NCBI GenBank assembly: GCA_964017195.1 | Contig: OZ024898.1 | Span: 6,364,967-6,428,966, forward strand | Direction of reading: 5' to 3' | Source: Siderastrea radians | Lineage: Eukaryota > Cnidaria > Anthozoa > Scleractinia > Rhizangiidae | DNA: 64,000 nt | Shown here: positions 1 through 11,800 of the stretch, piece by piece | Layout of the letters: each line of letters starts with the position of its first letter | Numbering within the stretch: position 1 is the stretch's first letter | Position numbers and translations under genes: made by a program | Notes under the pieces: generated by a model | Databases searched by the model: none | Told to the model about the DNA's origin: nothing | What the model saw: the letters and a program-made list of their open reading frames with translations, nothing else

Positions 1-180
1 TCCGATGACCAAGGAAGACAGCCCGAAAGACCTCCGCAGATTTCCGTCATAAATGAAAATCCTAACACTGATGAAGGGATTATTTCGAAGTGTCTGACCG
101 TCTTTTTTTTTCTTTGGTGTGCAGTTTTTTCAGCACTCTACAGATACAATTTTTCTCAATTATCAATCCTATCAGCTTAA
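1..180 (+). CDS. Possible 3' terminal exon of an unidentified protein with a hydrophobic tail (5' end outside window)
   Basis: Frame 1 is open from the first base to a TAA at 178-180 (59 residues). The upstream part is polar and rich in Asp, Glu, Pro and Asn. It is followed by a hydrophobic stretch of about 17 residues (Val, Phe, Leu, Trp, Ala) and a short polar tail, which would suit a single C-terminal membrane segment. No splice acceptor can be checked because the window begins inside the frame. I recognise no family. A chance open frame in AT-rich DNA is a real alternative, but the disordered-then-membrane composition is more protein-like than most frames here. Confidence 0.3.
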   Translation, partial: SDDQGRQPERPPQISVINENPNTDEGIISKCLTVFFFLWCAVFSALYRYNFSQLSILSA

Positions 181-1900
181 CTTGTCGACCGTTCACGGGG
201 CAAGCTCGTCTCGTTTCCATAGCAACCGTCTACTCAAGAGGTAGTGACTATTTTCTGTCTTTTTTCAGTCTTGTTTTCAGTTTTTTCCCCTTCGTTTGTA
301 AGAAGAAGATAATCCTTTACTTTTTTGTGCTTGTTTTGACTAAGTATGTTTCTTAGAACAAATTCATATATTTTTCGATATCGTCATTGTCAACTGTATG
401 ACTACAGGCTCGGGATTCAAGATGGCGGCCTCAAAATTCAAAATGGCTGCTTTGTGACGCCATTGTGACGTCATGACACGTCATAATTCAATACGTCATC
501 AACCCAATGTGTTTAGCTAATGACGTATGCCTCCCCCCCCCCAGGCTCAGAAACTGAAAAAAAGCCCAGGCAAAATAGGGTTAAAAACGGATACGCCTCT
601 AACTTGAAAAGTTGATGTTATGTTTTTGAAACACACATATATACACACAATAAAACGATAACGCAAAATATGGGGACGAAAGCTGCTCCTGCTATCGCAT
701 TGTTTTAGTATATGGAGTCGACTCCTCCTTGACAGACACCTCCACAATACAGACGCCTCTTCATTTACACACAACTCTAGAAACTTTCTTGGGTATAAAA
801 AATATTGGCCTCAATCGCGCCTCTCCGTCAGTAATGTACCTGACTACCACCCACGCCCCTCCCGACTTGGTAGCTCGGAACCGCGTCGATGCGTAGGTGC
901 TTCTCATTATGCCAGACCGACTGGTCAGAGTCCAGTGGAACTTACCAAGGGAAAATGGAACAACATTGTCTACCTAATGAGGACCAGAGTCAATTTCCGG
1001 TTTGATAATGTAATGTTCTTGTATGGTGCAATGTTTGTGGTTTTGCTGAGCAGACGTGATTGAAAATGGATTTCTGTGTTGGAACATTCACCTTTTGCAC
1101 CTTCCGTCTATTGACCATTGTCTTTTAAGAGATGCCTGGAAAGTATTGTTTTAAAGCAACGACAGGAACGACACCTCAGAGTGCTCAACGTAGCTTTACT
1201 AGCACTTGCACAGTGAACCGAGCACAAATTCAAAAAAAATATATATAGATATATATTTACTTTCTGGTTGCGTGATTTGTTATTAAAAAAGAAAAAATGA
1301 AAAGGTTATTAGCTGGTTTGGGCTGACAAGGTGATTATTTGAGCAGTTGCAGATTCTTAACCTCCTCCGCAGGCATCTCATACTTCATACTTTGGACTTC
1401 CTGTGTTAGGAATGAAGAGAAGGACTGAAGAGAGAGAGAGGAAAATGGGGGGGGGGGGAGGGGAGGAAAAAAGGAGAGATGGCATCTCTTCCTTTCTTTT
1501 CCCCTCGCGTTTGTCCTCAGTCCTTTCTTGGTCTCCTTACAAAGGAAGCCCAGAGAAATCAGAGAAAGAGGTTATGAGAGATATGAGAAATGCCTGAGGA
1601 GGAAGCTAGCAGGTTCTTAAAATTTATCAATTCGTGTGGGACAAGCGAATGAAATCTCTGCCCGCGGGTCTTTATCGGCCAACACTAAAGTGTCCTTTTT
1701 AGATCGCGTTTTAACGTAACCGATTTCTTACAAAAACAACCTGTAAAAATGTATAACTTTTGAATGTTCTGGCGATCGAACTGCACTCGATATGTGTTTG
1801 TGTTAGTTCGGTACAAATCCTTACATTTTAGCACTTAAGTCGGTGCGGAATCGTGAGCCTGCCAACCACAAGATCTCGTCCGTGGGATCGGGACGGTTAT
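181..1900. other. Intergenic stretch, no gene recognised
   Basis: Short frames only. It contains homopolymer runs (C run near 532-542, G run near 1447-1458), a GA-rich patch near 1425-1480, an alternating AT patch near 1238-1258 and a CRE-like cluster annotated separately. Nothing else could be assigned. Confidence 0.5.
455..530. promoter_or_regulatory. Cluster of CRE/ATF-like TGACGT motifs
   Basis: The palindromic site TGACGTCA lies at 466-473. Close variants containing TGACG or ACGTCA occur several more times within about 70 bases (near 455, 478, 496 and 520). This density is unusual for the region. The factor assignment (CREB/ATF bZIP) is family knowledge. Function is inference, and the cluster could be part of a repeat because similar TGACGTCA words sit in repeats near 16,318 and 56,604. 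Confidence 0.3.
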
Positions 1901-2415
1901 TTTTTGCCTTATCTGGTACGAAACGCACAAAATGCAGAAAGGTAAGGAGGTTACAGTATAATAATTAGTTTTCATTTATACGGTGTAATTTTCACGTGTG
2001 TTATCTCCACAAAGCGAGAAAATAACAAGATCGGGAATACGTAATGTTACACCCGTGACTGTATAACTATTATCGTGACCTCCGGCTTAGTGCGTGACCA
2101 TACACGTTTGTGTTTTCTTTTCTGCCTCTCGTGGAATAATTTAGGAGAGTTTGATGTTAACGGACCCTTTCCACTTCTCAATATTAAAGAAAATAAAACC
2201 AAAACAAAAATAAAAGACGTCAGAGTCGAATCAGGAAAGCCAAGTGTGTGACCATATTAACGTAACTGTGAGTGTGTGACACAAAGACAACGTGCTCGAT
2301 CGAATGCCCGCAGAAATCTGGCACTAGTACGCGTATGATCAAAATTTGAGCGCGTTTCTTCTCGCGTCGATTTGTCCTCCAAGTTTCTTGTTTTAAAGCA
2401 GTTCATTTTGGTGAG
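1901..2415 (+). promoter_or_regulatory. Candidate KDM1B promoter and leader-exon region
   Basis: Two strong splice-donor contexts lie upstream of the first recognisable KDM1B coding exon: AAAG|GTAAGG with the donor at 1,942 and TTTTG|GTGAGT with the donor at 2,411. The first is preceded by an ATG at 1,932 giving only three codons. It does not join in a convincing phase to the next exon, so a non-coding leader is more likely. The surrounding DNA is richer in CG dinucleotides than the introns. Transcript start and leader structure are inferred, not seen. Confidence 0.3.
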
Positions 2416-3559
2416 TATTTGTTTCGTTTGTATCTATAATGGTTTAGTTTTTTACATCATTTGTTGTATGTGTAACAACTGAACTATTTTCTCAAGATAA
2501 ATAAGCCTACTTTTCTAGAATCCAAAAGTGAAACACAAATGTTGATCATTGGCGCAAACTCACACAATCGCAGTTGTCAGTGTGGCGCGGTTTTATAATT
2601 TAGAACCTTTTTATTCCCTCTTTTCCAAGTAAATTCAAGTTGCTTTTCTCTCAAATGAATCAATGGGACCAGCACTTCTTCGAAGGGACTCGAGTCTTAA
2701 ATTATTGATACAATGAATATGGCTACCCTTTAGTTCTTCAACGATTTTCTCTCACACTATAAGGTGTGAAACAGAAGATTTTAGGCAACCATGTTTCATA
2801 AATAAGAACAAGAATTGGCGAATTTTTTTTCCTAAAAATTGTTTTGTCGCTCTCCTTCAGTGTGACTTAGTTCTGAAGCATGATGCATTCACAACAGTTG
2901 ACACTGTCACACAGATGGTGTTAAGCTGGTCGAAGCTTGCAAAATCAATCGATGACAAAATCAATATTGATTGAGCAATCTGAAACGTAGGTTGCTATTC
3001 CCTTAGGCTACATTTACACTTGAAATCTTTTATGAATCAAAACTGTTTGCATACGATTGAATAAAATTTGGATGTGTGCCAATCCAACGAGGTATTAACA
3101 CCGTGCTGATAAGGCTGTGGATGAGAGAGTAGTACGAAACTGAGACTGGACCTGCTTTTTAGCATGTTCAAAATGTGCGCAGATAGCCGGTCTCAAAATT
3201 GTCTGGATAGCTGGGTACGGTTGTATAAACAGGAGGGCTAACCCATGCACATGGTTGGACATCTCCACTCGCCCAGTCGCCCGAGGCGAGTAAAAATCAA
3301 GCGGGACCAGTAAATATTGAGCGTTTGGTGGTGCGTGGGCAAGTAGAAAATTTCTTGTGGATTTTTTTTAATGTACCTTAAAAACTCATTCCATCAGAAC
3401 TGCATTGTGAGGTTGTTATTATTCTTGCTGGTAGCTGTTCTAAAACAAAACAAGTGCAAAACCGTCGTGTATTTCACTCAGTCTTTCACACATCGATCAT
3501 GGGTGTTTTACTGCACCCACTTGACTTGGTAACCACACAAACTCCAGATTTTATTGCCA

Positions 3560-3804
3560 GGGGTCTGTTTCTCAAAAGTTCTGGTAACTTTTCGGGCCCG
3601 GAGCTTTATTTTAAAATCAAAATCTATAGAATGGTAGTGTAACTTATAGCCTGCAAACCGGCTCAACTGGTTTTGTCAACTTAGAATTTTACTGCTTAGT
3701 TTTAAAAACAAACAAAAATTTGAATCTTTAAGATAAATCATCCACTCATGAAATAGCTTTCCGGGTGGGAAAAGTTATATCAGGACTTCTGAGAAATGGG
3801 CCCT
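3560..3804. repeat. Short MITE-like repeat (family C)
   Basis: The left end reads GGGGTCTGTTTCTCAAAAG and the right end reads CTTCTGAGAAATGGGCCCT, an imperfect inverted pair. The interior has TTTTCGGGCCCGG. A related block with the same GTTTCTCAAAA...ACTTTTCG wording lies at about 31,753-31,860, so this is a dispersed family. No target duplication could be settled. Confidence 0.45.
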
Positions 3805-4385
3805 TTGGCCTTAAAAGTTAAAGCTTGCAGTAAATACCAATCAGTCACTTAGCTATTGAAACTATGAAGATCAGGTTACAAGTTTTAGCTCTACTGCCAG
3901 GTTGAAGGTCATGTCGGTGAAGAAAGACATCAGTAAGGAACCTGGGCAACCGAAAAGTGCCATGGGCTAGTAGATTTTTGAAGCTCACTTGCCTGGCAGC
4001 TAGTGACTCAGCTCAACAGATGTCGAACCCTGCACAATCACAGCTAAAAAGTCAAGCTGCTCAGTTAACATTTTCAGAACAGTGCAAAATGTTTTTATAC
4101 TAGGCTTGTCTTTTGTTCTGACACAAAGAACATTTAACATTTTGGATGAACAACATATTCAAGTGAAAATTGAAATAAATAAAAAGAGATCTTTGTAGAG
4201 ACTCTAGGCTGTTTAAGCCTGGAAAAGAAATCTCAAGGCTATAATGGTAATCAGGACAAAGATCTTGGTGATAAGAACAGCTGGTACATTGCTCTTCCAA
4301 CTGAGCCATGAAGGATCATCATTTTGGGAGTAGCTTTGTTCAGGGTCCTCATCTCCTGTTTGGAAGAGAATCAAGGCATTTTTCA

Positions 4386-4610
4386 AATTTTTTAGCTCTT
4401 AAATCCCTGATATGAAAATGTATATTCTCCTTACTGTTCTCCATCATTTCTTATGTGGTAAGGAGAATTTGTCTAAGTAACAAGACATCTTATCCTTGGT
4501 GATCACTTCCGCTATTATCGTCACTTGAATGTTTAAACAAGTAGTGACAATGTAAAGAGAAATTTCGTTTTCGTCACTGTTAGTGCTTATAATGGGTAAA
4601 AAGACCTACC
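4386..4610 (+). repeat. Interspersed repeat A, copy 1
   Basis: About 200 bp with the family hallmarks: paired 'ATTCTCCTTACTGTTCTCC' wording near the left, TGGTGATCA in the middle, CAAGTAGTGA and GTAAGGAGAAA wording near the right. Other copies are at 5,176, 8,817, 9,227 (-), 10,262 and 58,035 (-). Non-coding; class (SINE or MITE) not established. Confidence 0.55.
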
Positions 4611-4940
4611 AGTGTAAAACAGTTTGCATTGGAGTTGTATTTAACTCAAACAATTGTTCATCTCTAATTTGCACTGTACAGTGGGAACAGAGCCAAAAAG
4701 ACTTTTTTTTATTGTAAACTGCATGCACTCGTAAGTTGGCATTTTGTTTCAGCAGCCATAAAGCTACACTGCAGCGTATTTTCTTTTTACAGCATGTGAC
4801 ATCAACTGACGTACCAAACTGATCACCAGACACAGTACCATTTATGGTTCATCAGTCTCAACTCTCAACAGCAAAGTAACTTAACTGTCCTTAACAGAGA
4901 ATGGTGGTTCCATGATTTGAAGTACCACTTGGTATTTGTG

Positions 4941-5892
4941 ATGGAGGGTAAAGCTAAGTGGCGTTCCCCCAGAACTGTGAAACGAAAGCAATTTTTTGAT
5001 AATGGTGATTTGTCCCATGACAAAGGAGAACGCTTTAGACCATGCGAGAAAGCAGGCTGTCCTGCAAAGAGGCCAACATGCTGTGCAAGATTTGATGAAA
5101 CGTAAGTAAGAGATGGGGGATTTGGCAATAGTGGTTAACGTTGGCGAGTTGATTTTTGCACTCAGATTCCCATTAAGCCCCAATATACATGTATATCAAC
5201 ATGCATGTTCTCCTCAAAGTTCTCCATGTGTAATTCTTATGTTACTACTTGGCAGAATTTAATTAAACATCACGACATGTCACTTTCAAATGGTGTTAAT
5301 TTCCTTTATTTTCATGACCTGTATGTTTGATTACTGTAAGTAGTGATATTGTAAGGAGAAATTAGATGGTTTTCATTATTTGGGTTAAAATGATTGTAGT
5401 TTTTGAAATATTGATCAACTGAAGTTCTTTTCATGTGTTAACCATTTCACTCCCAAGAGTTCTTAAAATCAAAATTCAAGACGAATCCCAAAATTTATTT
5501 TCTAAAATACTCAACTATAAATAGTACCATGTAAAAGTACTGCTGGCAAGGTTTCATTTGAATGGTCACACCACAGGATTTCATCCACAAACTCAAAAGT
5601 TAGAAGCACCTTGCACAGCATAATAAACAACACCACAGGAAAGTACTGCTCAGTAGCTTTCATTTGAATGGTCACACATTAGGATTTCATCCACAGACTC
5701 AAAAGTTAGAAGCACCTTAATGTCCCCATAACTGACTCTGGGAGTTAAAGGGTTAATTACTGACAAATACTGATGGTAACAAAACTGATTATTGTACAAC
5801 AGCTGTGCTGGACCTGGCTACACATCACGGTGGTACCACATGTCCGACGGAGAACACTTCTGCAATGCTTGCTTTGATTACATGTATCGCAG
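4941..5892 (+). CDS. KDM1B: KDM1B exons 1-2: basic N-terminus and C4H2C2 zinc finger
   Basis: Exon 1 (4941-5101) encodes a basic leader, then Cys35 and Cys40 (CEKAGC), Cys47 and Cys48. Exon 2 (5803-5892) supplies Cys55, His66 (in RWYH), His72 and Cys74 (EHFC) and Cys77. This is the full ligand set of the C4H2C2 finger unique to LSD2 among the two LSD paralogues. The splice splits codon 54 and the next splits codon 84. Known role in LSD2: the finger packs on the SWIRM/oxidase body and is needed for activity. Confidence 0.9.
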
Positions 5893-8800
5893 GTAAGTCA
5901 GGCTGTAATAATGTTGACCAATGTTTGGAATGGCAGTCGGACACCACACATTGTTGAAGCTTTCAGGCTGCAAATTTAATGTAAGTTAAGAAGCTCAACT
6001 GGGGGGAGGCAGACCAGTTGGCTATTAACAAGCATGGCTACATGAGGAGTTGAATTTAGGGTTGACGATGGGTTAAGGGTCTGACCCACACCCTGTCAGA
6101 AGGGTGCGGGAGAAAAAGTAAAATTGTGCGGGATTTTGGGGGCAAATTGTGCGGGAAAAAACATTGATTGTGTGAGGAATTGTGCGGGATTGCGTAATCT
6201 TGTGACGAACCATTATTCAATCTCCAGTGTTCTAGCCAGACCCGACAGGGAGGAAATTCTGTATAAACGAAAAATGCGACTAAATTTCTTTTTTTGGCGA
6301 TGGATATATACCCAGCAGTTGCCATTTTGTGGCTTTTTTTTTCTTACCAAAGCGTAGTTTGACTCGAAACTAAAACTGTGTCTGTATAAACAAAGTCACG
6401 TTGCGTGACACGATAAACTCGATCGGGTTTTATAAACGCGCATACAAAACCAAAAATAAAACTTCGGTATAAAATATTTCCTATCTAAACAAGTTCCTTT
6501 AGAAAAAAAATCCCTGCGGTTTAGGGTAAGGGTCATAAGAACAAGTTCCTTTAGAAAAAAAATCCCTGCGGTTTAGGGTTAGGGTCATAAAAATAACATT
6601 AATATTGCACATATTGTCTACTAACTGAAAACACTGGAAGGTGTCTGGATAATCTATAAATGAGGTACTTTGCCTCTAATTTATTGTAAATGTGTAATTA
6701 ATTTATCTTGTAAAACTTATAAAGCTCTTAGATCTTGATATCAATAATATTCGCTTATGATTTAAAAACACTATTTACAAGGCTAAAAACGTTTAAACAA
6801 GGGAAAAAAACAAACATTTTCAACTAATTTTAAAGTCATCTCCAGGGTAAAAAGCCTGAAGATGACTTACATGTAAAGTGTAATTAGTCGAAAATGTTTG
6901 TTTTTTTTCCTTTTTTAAACGTTTTTTAGCCTTGTAAATAGTGTTACTTAGTTCTTGTAGTTCAACTTAGTATGTTTGTCTTAGTGACAGTGTTGTCAAT
7001 CAGATTCCAACGAGTGTTTACTCTTTTCTGCTCAAATTTATGACCATTTTTGGTAAGTGTTCATACATGTAGACAAACCAGGACTGCAGAGGTCAGTCTA
7101 GAAAATAACGAGTCTTGATACAGGGGCACCCAGCGACGGTTTTCTCCGAAATGCTCTGAAATGCTGTTTTGGGCAGTTCGGAGTGCTTTTAAAGTAATAT
7201 AACTGAATTATTTGCAGCGCTATAAAAGTTTTATGTGTTCGGTCGTTCTAGGGGAAGTTACATGTAAGACCTCACGAATTTTTTAGGGCTTGTTTTCTCC
7301 TATCCCGAAAATATCAGCTTTCTATCGAAGCTTCACGAAAACATCAGGCTTCATGATGATTTTATCTGACAGCCGAAATTATTAGGGGTCGTTTTGACTT
7401 TTTTCCGAAAACCCCTTCTGATTGTAGTTGTGCTTTCGAATTTTCTAGGGCGACTTAGCATGTCTCGAAAGCTTTAGGTATAAACAATAGTCCTGCACCG
7501 CACGTACTGTATGACAACGACTATCACGGTGCAATGACCTGAATGGCCGTTTTTATGCTAGAGACGTTAAAGTCGTCTAGACGTATTTAACGTCTCAGAC
7601 GTAAATGTCGTCTGGTATAAAAACGGGACGTATTAAAGTAGACGACCAAGTAGAAAAAAACCAAGATTTTCTAAGGAAAAGACTGGGTTCACCGTGACTA
7701 CATTGATTAAGGAGCATGGCACAAGTATGACGGGGCAAATGGAACAGTAATATTTTGATCATTTGTCTAAAACCGAAGGTATTCTTTTTTTTTTGGAAAA
7801 TTTGCAGTGAATTAAAAGGATCGTCCCATTTGATTTCCCACCGGAACAACTGGTTTTCTACGCAAAAGGAAAACGCTCTAATCTACTTGCTGCTACCTTA
7901 AAATTAAATTGCTAGGTGAAAACCATAATCTGGTTTCTCCTTTAAAAAAATAAGACGCAAACTGTCAGCCTGAAGTGTAGCAACTACGAGCATATTATGC
8001 CATGCGTCTTAGCTGAGTCGTTCTTATTTACCTAGAAGACACTTTATATGTGCCATTCATTCGACAAGTGCGCTAGGTGATAAGGGAAGTTTTATTTTTG
8101 CTCCTTCTGAATGACCCCAATATAAGCTTAATCATAATGCCGTAACCACCATTGCAAATGTGTGTAAAAAGGTTTGAAAAAAAAAACACAAACCCATATT
8201 TAATGAAATTGTCTCGCCAGCGTTTTATTTTCACTCATGCCGAAATAAAAATCTTATCAATGGGCCTTTTTTTCCGATGGATAGAGAAAAGATAGAAAAT
8301 CCGATCCAAAATTCCGAAATTCTTAGGAGTCAAAATTGAAAAAGCAGCGAGAAAGCTATGGAAATCGAAAAATCTTCCGAAATTCCTAGGTGAACAAAAC
8401 AGACGCTGCGAATTTTTTAGCTGTTCTCGGGTTACCGAAATTTCTAGGCAACCTAGACATCTCCGAAGAAATTCCTAGGCAACCTAGAAGTCTCCGAACA
8501 GATATTTAGCAGAAAACCGTCGCTGGGTGCCCCTGTTGATAACTGTGATGTGGTTGTCATTTTTTTAAGCTGCAAGGATGGCTATGAAACCTACACAAAA
8601 TGGAAGTATGACTGGAGCACTAATGGACAGAGAGAAGCAAGTGTTAAGGTGTATGTTTCAGAAATGATCATGCCATTTTGGGTTCAGTGTACACTTTGTT
8701 CAAAATGGCGGGAATTTCCTGAAAAAGAGTTAACAACAGCTGCTATCAAATCATGGAAATGTACATCACCAACCAGTGTGACCATTAGCGAATCCAAGGT

Positions 8801-11800
8801 AACAAATTAATTAATTAACCCTTTAAGCCCCTATGATTATTAATACCCATATTCTCCTCACTATTCTCCTTATATTTCATACGTTACTAGTTGGTAGAAT
8901 TTGATTAAGAATCGAGACCTTTGATAAATGGTGATCATTTTCTTTATTCTCATGACCTGTATGTTTGATCAAGTAGTAATACTGTAAGGAGAAACTAGAT
9001 GCTTGTCACTACTGGGGTCTTTTACTCCCAGAGTCAGTTATGGAGACATTAAGGTGGTTCTAACTTCTGCGTCTGTGGATGAAATCATATGGTGTGACCA
9101 TTCAAATGAAACCTTGTTAGCAGTACTTTCACATAGCACTATTTATATTTGAGTATTTTTCAAAATAAAATGTGGGATTCATCTTGAATTTTGATTTTAG
9201 TGCACTCTTGGGAGTGAAAGGGTTAAAGGGTTAAGCCCTGACTGTGACAAGCACCTAACTTCTCCTTACAATTCACTGAATTCACAGATCCTGAAAATAA
9301 AGGAAATGATTGCCAGAGACAAAATGTCTTGATGTTTAAGCGATTCTCCCAATGTGTATCATTAAAAAAAGATATGAAGGCTAGTGAGGAGAATGTGCAT
9401 GTTGATATTGGGCTTAAAAGGTTAAAATGTTTATGTTGATAGAAGGTTATACTGTACAGTCCATTCAAACTGTTTTGTATTTTTTTAGTAGGAGGCATAA
9501 TAGGAGTTCAATAACCCTTTAATTAACAATTATCCTGCGAAATTGCGCGGAATATCACCTGATACTTAGCCGACGAGGCCGTAGGCCGAGTTGGCTAAAT
9601 CAGGGGATATTCCGCAAGATTGAGCAGGATAATTGTTTTATTATTCAACAAATTCTCATCGACTACCATTGTCAGAACGAGAAAAACTATGGTTCTATGA
9701 TGAAAATGCTAAAAGTTAGCGACACAATAAAAATCAAAACAGAACTTCAAGAAATTGAAGTTTACTACGGTAACCGTTCACTTAAAAAGACTTGTTTACA
9801 AACTCATGTTTGGAAATGACAAGACAAAGTAAAAAAATATTGGTACCTTACCGAGAGTAAGTTCTCTTCCTGTGAATTAAAATCCTTTGAACTTTACAAA
9901 TTTCCACGAGCAAGTGTGCTGCTTCGTTCGCAATAGCAGTTTCTCGGTTGAGTTCTCACTATGAAAATTCCAAGTCAACCTCTGGATATCTCTGTAAGCT
10001 GGTCAAAGCAAATACTTGTTGACTTTTTGAGAGCATTTATTCCTGGAAAGTTTCTTCCAGGGAGTTAAAATTTCCGGAGAACACCGCTCAAACTGCCTCG
10101 CGTTTCAAAATGGCCGCCAGACAAGCCGTGAAAGAAAATCTGCAGTGCACTTCCAAATATGGTCATCTAGATATATCGCAGGATATCTGTCATGTACGGA
10201 TGACAGATACTGAGGGCTTTGTTACCATATATGGGCATAGTGACAGTTTGTTGAATAATAAGTCCCAATATCAGCATGTATGTTCTCCTCACTGTTGTCC
10301 TTTTCTTTCTCATGGTATATCTTGGGAGAATTTGATTTAACATCAAGACATCAATGTTTGGTGATCATTTCCTTATTCTCATGACTTGTACATTTCATCA
10401 AGTAGTGATATACTGTGAGGAGAAATTCGATCGACCAGGTTCACTACCAGGAGCAAACATGTGAAAAACCATGTGAAATAGTGTGTGAAAAAGTGGTAAT
10501 TTTCACACGGTATTCACATGTTTTTCACACTTATTTCACATGAATTTCCACATGCATGTGAAATTTTGCCATGTGAAAGGCATGTGAAAACAATGTGAAA
10601 AATTGTGTGAAAAATGTTATCCTTTTCACACAGTGTTTCACATGCTCTATCAGACAAATTCACACACCAGTAGCAGAAGCAAACATGTGAAATACCGTGT
10701 GAAATGGTGGCTACTTTCACACAGTATTCACACATTTTTCACATGATAATTTCACATGCATGTGAAATTTTACCATGTGAAAGGCATGTGAAAAGAATGT
10801 GAAAGATATGTGAAAAAATTAGCTTTTCACACAGTGTTTCACATGCTCTAACAGAGAAGAAAGATAGGAAAACTACCAAATGAATGCTACACAAGACCTT
10901 GGCATCCTACCTAGATTTCTTATGTACAACAACAGCAGAATATAACAGAATACAAGATAACACTGGACATGAAACTATTTTCACAGTGTATTTTTATTTG
11001 TTATAATTGTAAATTCTATTTTTGTTACATGTAACAGCTGCTATAATATTATAATGGAATCTTTAGTTTCATCATCAGGATATTGCTGCAAAACTATTTT
11101 GCTAACTTGCATGGGTCAATTCCCAAAAACTGTAATGACCATTCGTCAGTCAAAAAGAAAACATAAGTTTATATACTTGTATTGTCAGAATTGCGACTGT
11201 AATTTCCAACATTATTTTACATCTTAAATTGTTGTTCCACACTTAGCTGAAATGAACTGGACAGGGGTATGATGTCTGTTCAAGCTGTTGGAAAGCTTTT
11301 GTAATCATTCAGCTGAGATGCAAAATTGCATTAGCTGCAAAAGAACAAAAACATATATAAATACTTGAATATCTGTTCTTGTTATAACATCTTAAATCCA
11401 TGCCAGCATTTAAAGTAATCTAGCTCAGCAACTGCTTTTAAATCAAGATTGATTAATTTTAATAACAAGAGACAAACACAATTCTCGAGAATTGCTAAAA
11501 GTTCAGTAAGCTTGACTATGTAGTTTCATGACATGTAGTTTTCCTGTGTCTCTGTGAAACTGTTTGTTCTAAAGGACTCCAATTGGCAAAAATGTTCTCA
11601 GTTGTTCTCACAAGAGGGGAATGAGACTGAAGCTTAAAACAACATTTCTATCTCAGAGAGAGCAAGCCAGCTGTGCATAAGCCAACTGTGTTTTCGTTTG
11701 AAGCATTTAAACTTTAAGCAGAGATCTGATATAATTTACTCTTTTACCTACCTTGTTTTCTTCGGATTGTCCACGATATATTTTTGTTATTCTGTAGGTT

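Larger units (their letters stand above)
2416..4897. other. Probable first intron / upstream sequence of KDM1B, no coding sequence recognised
   Basis: Contains a short foldback-type repeat at 3,560-3,804 and a copy of interspersed repeat A at 4,386-4,610. A good acceptor (pyrimidine-containing tract then AG) ends at 4,897, so the exon carrying the KDM1B start can begin at 4,898. Confidence 0.4.

Noticed and set aside
4881..5183. 100-codon minus-strand frame over KDM1B exon 1
   Set aside because: Antisense shadow of the zinc-finger exon, which matches LSD2 on the plus strand.
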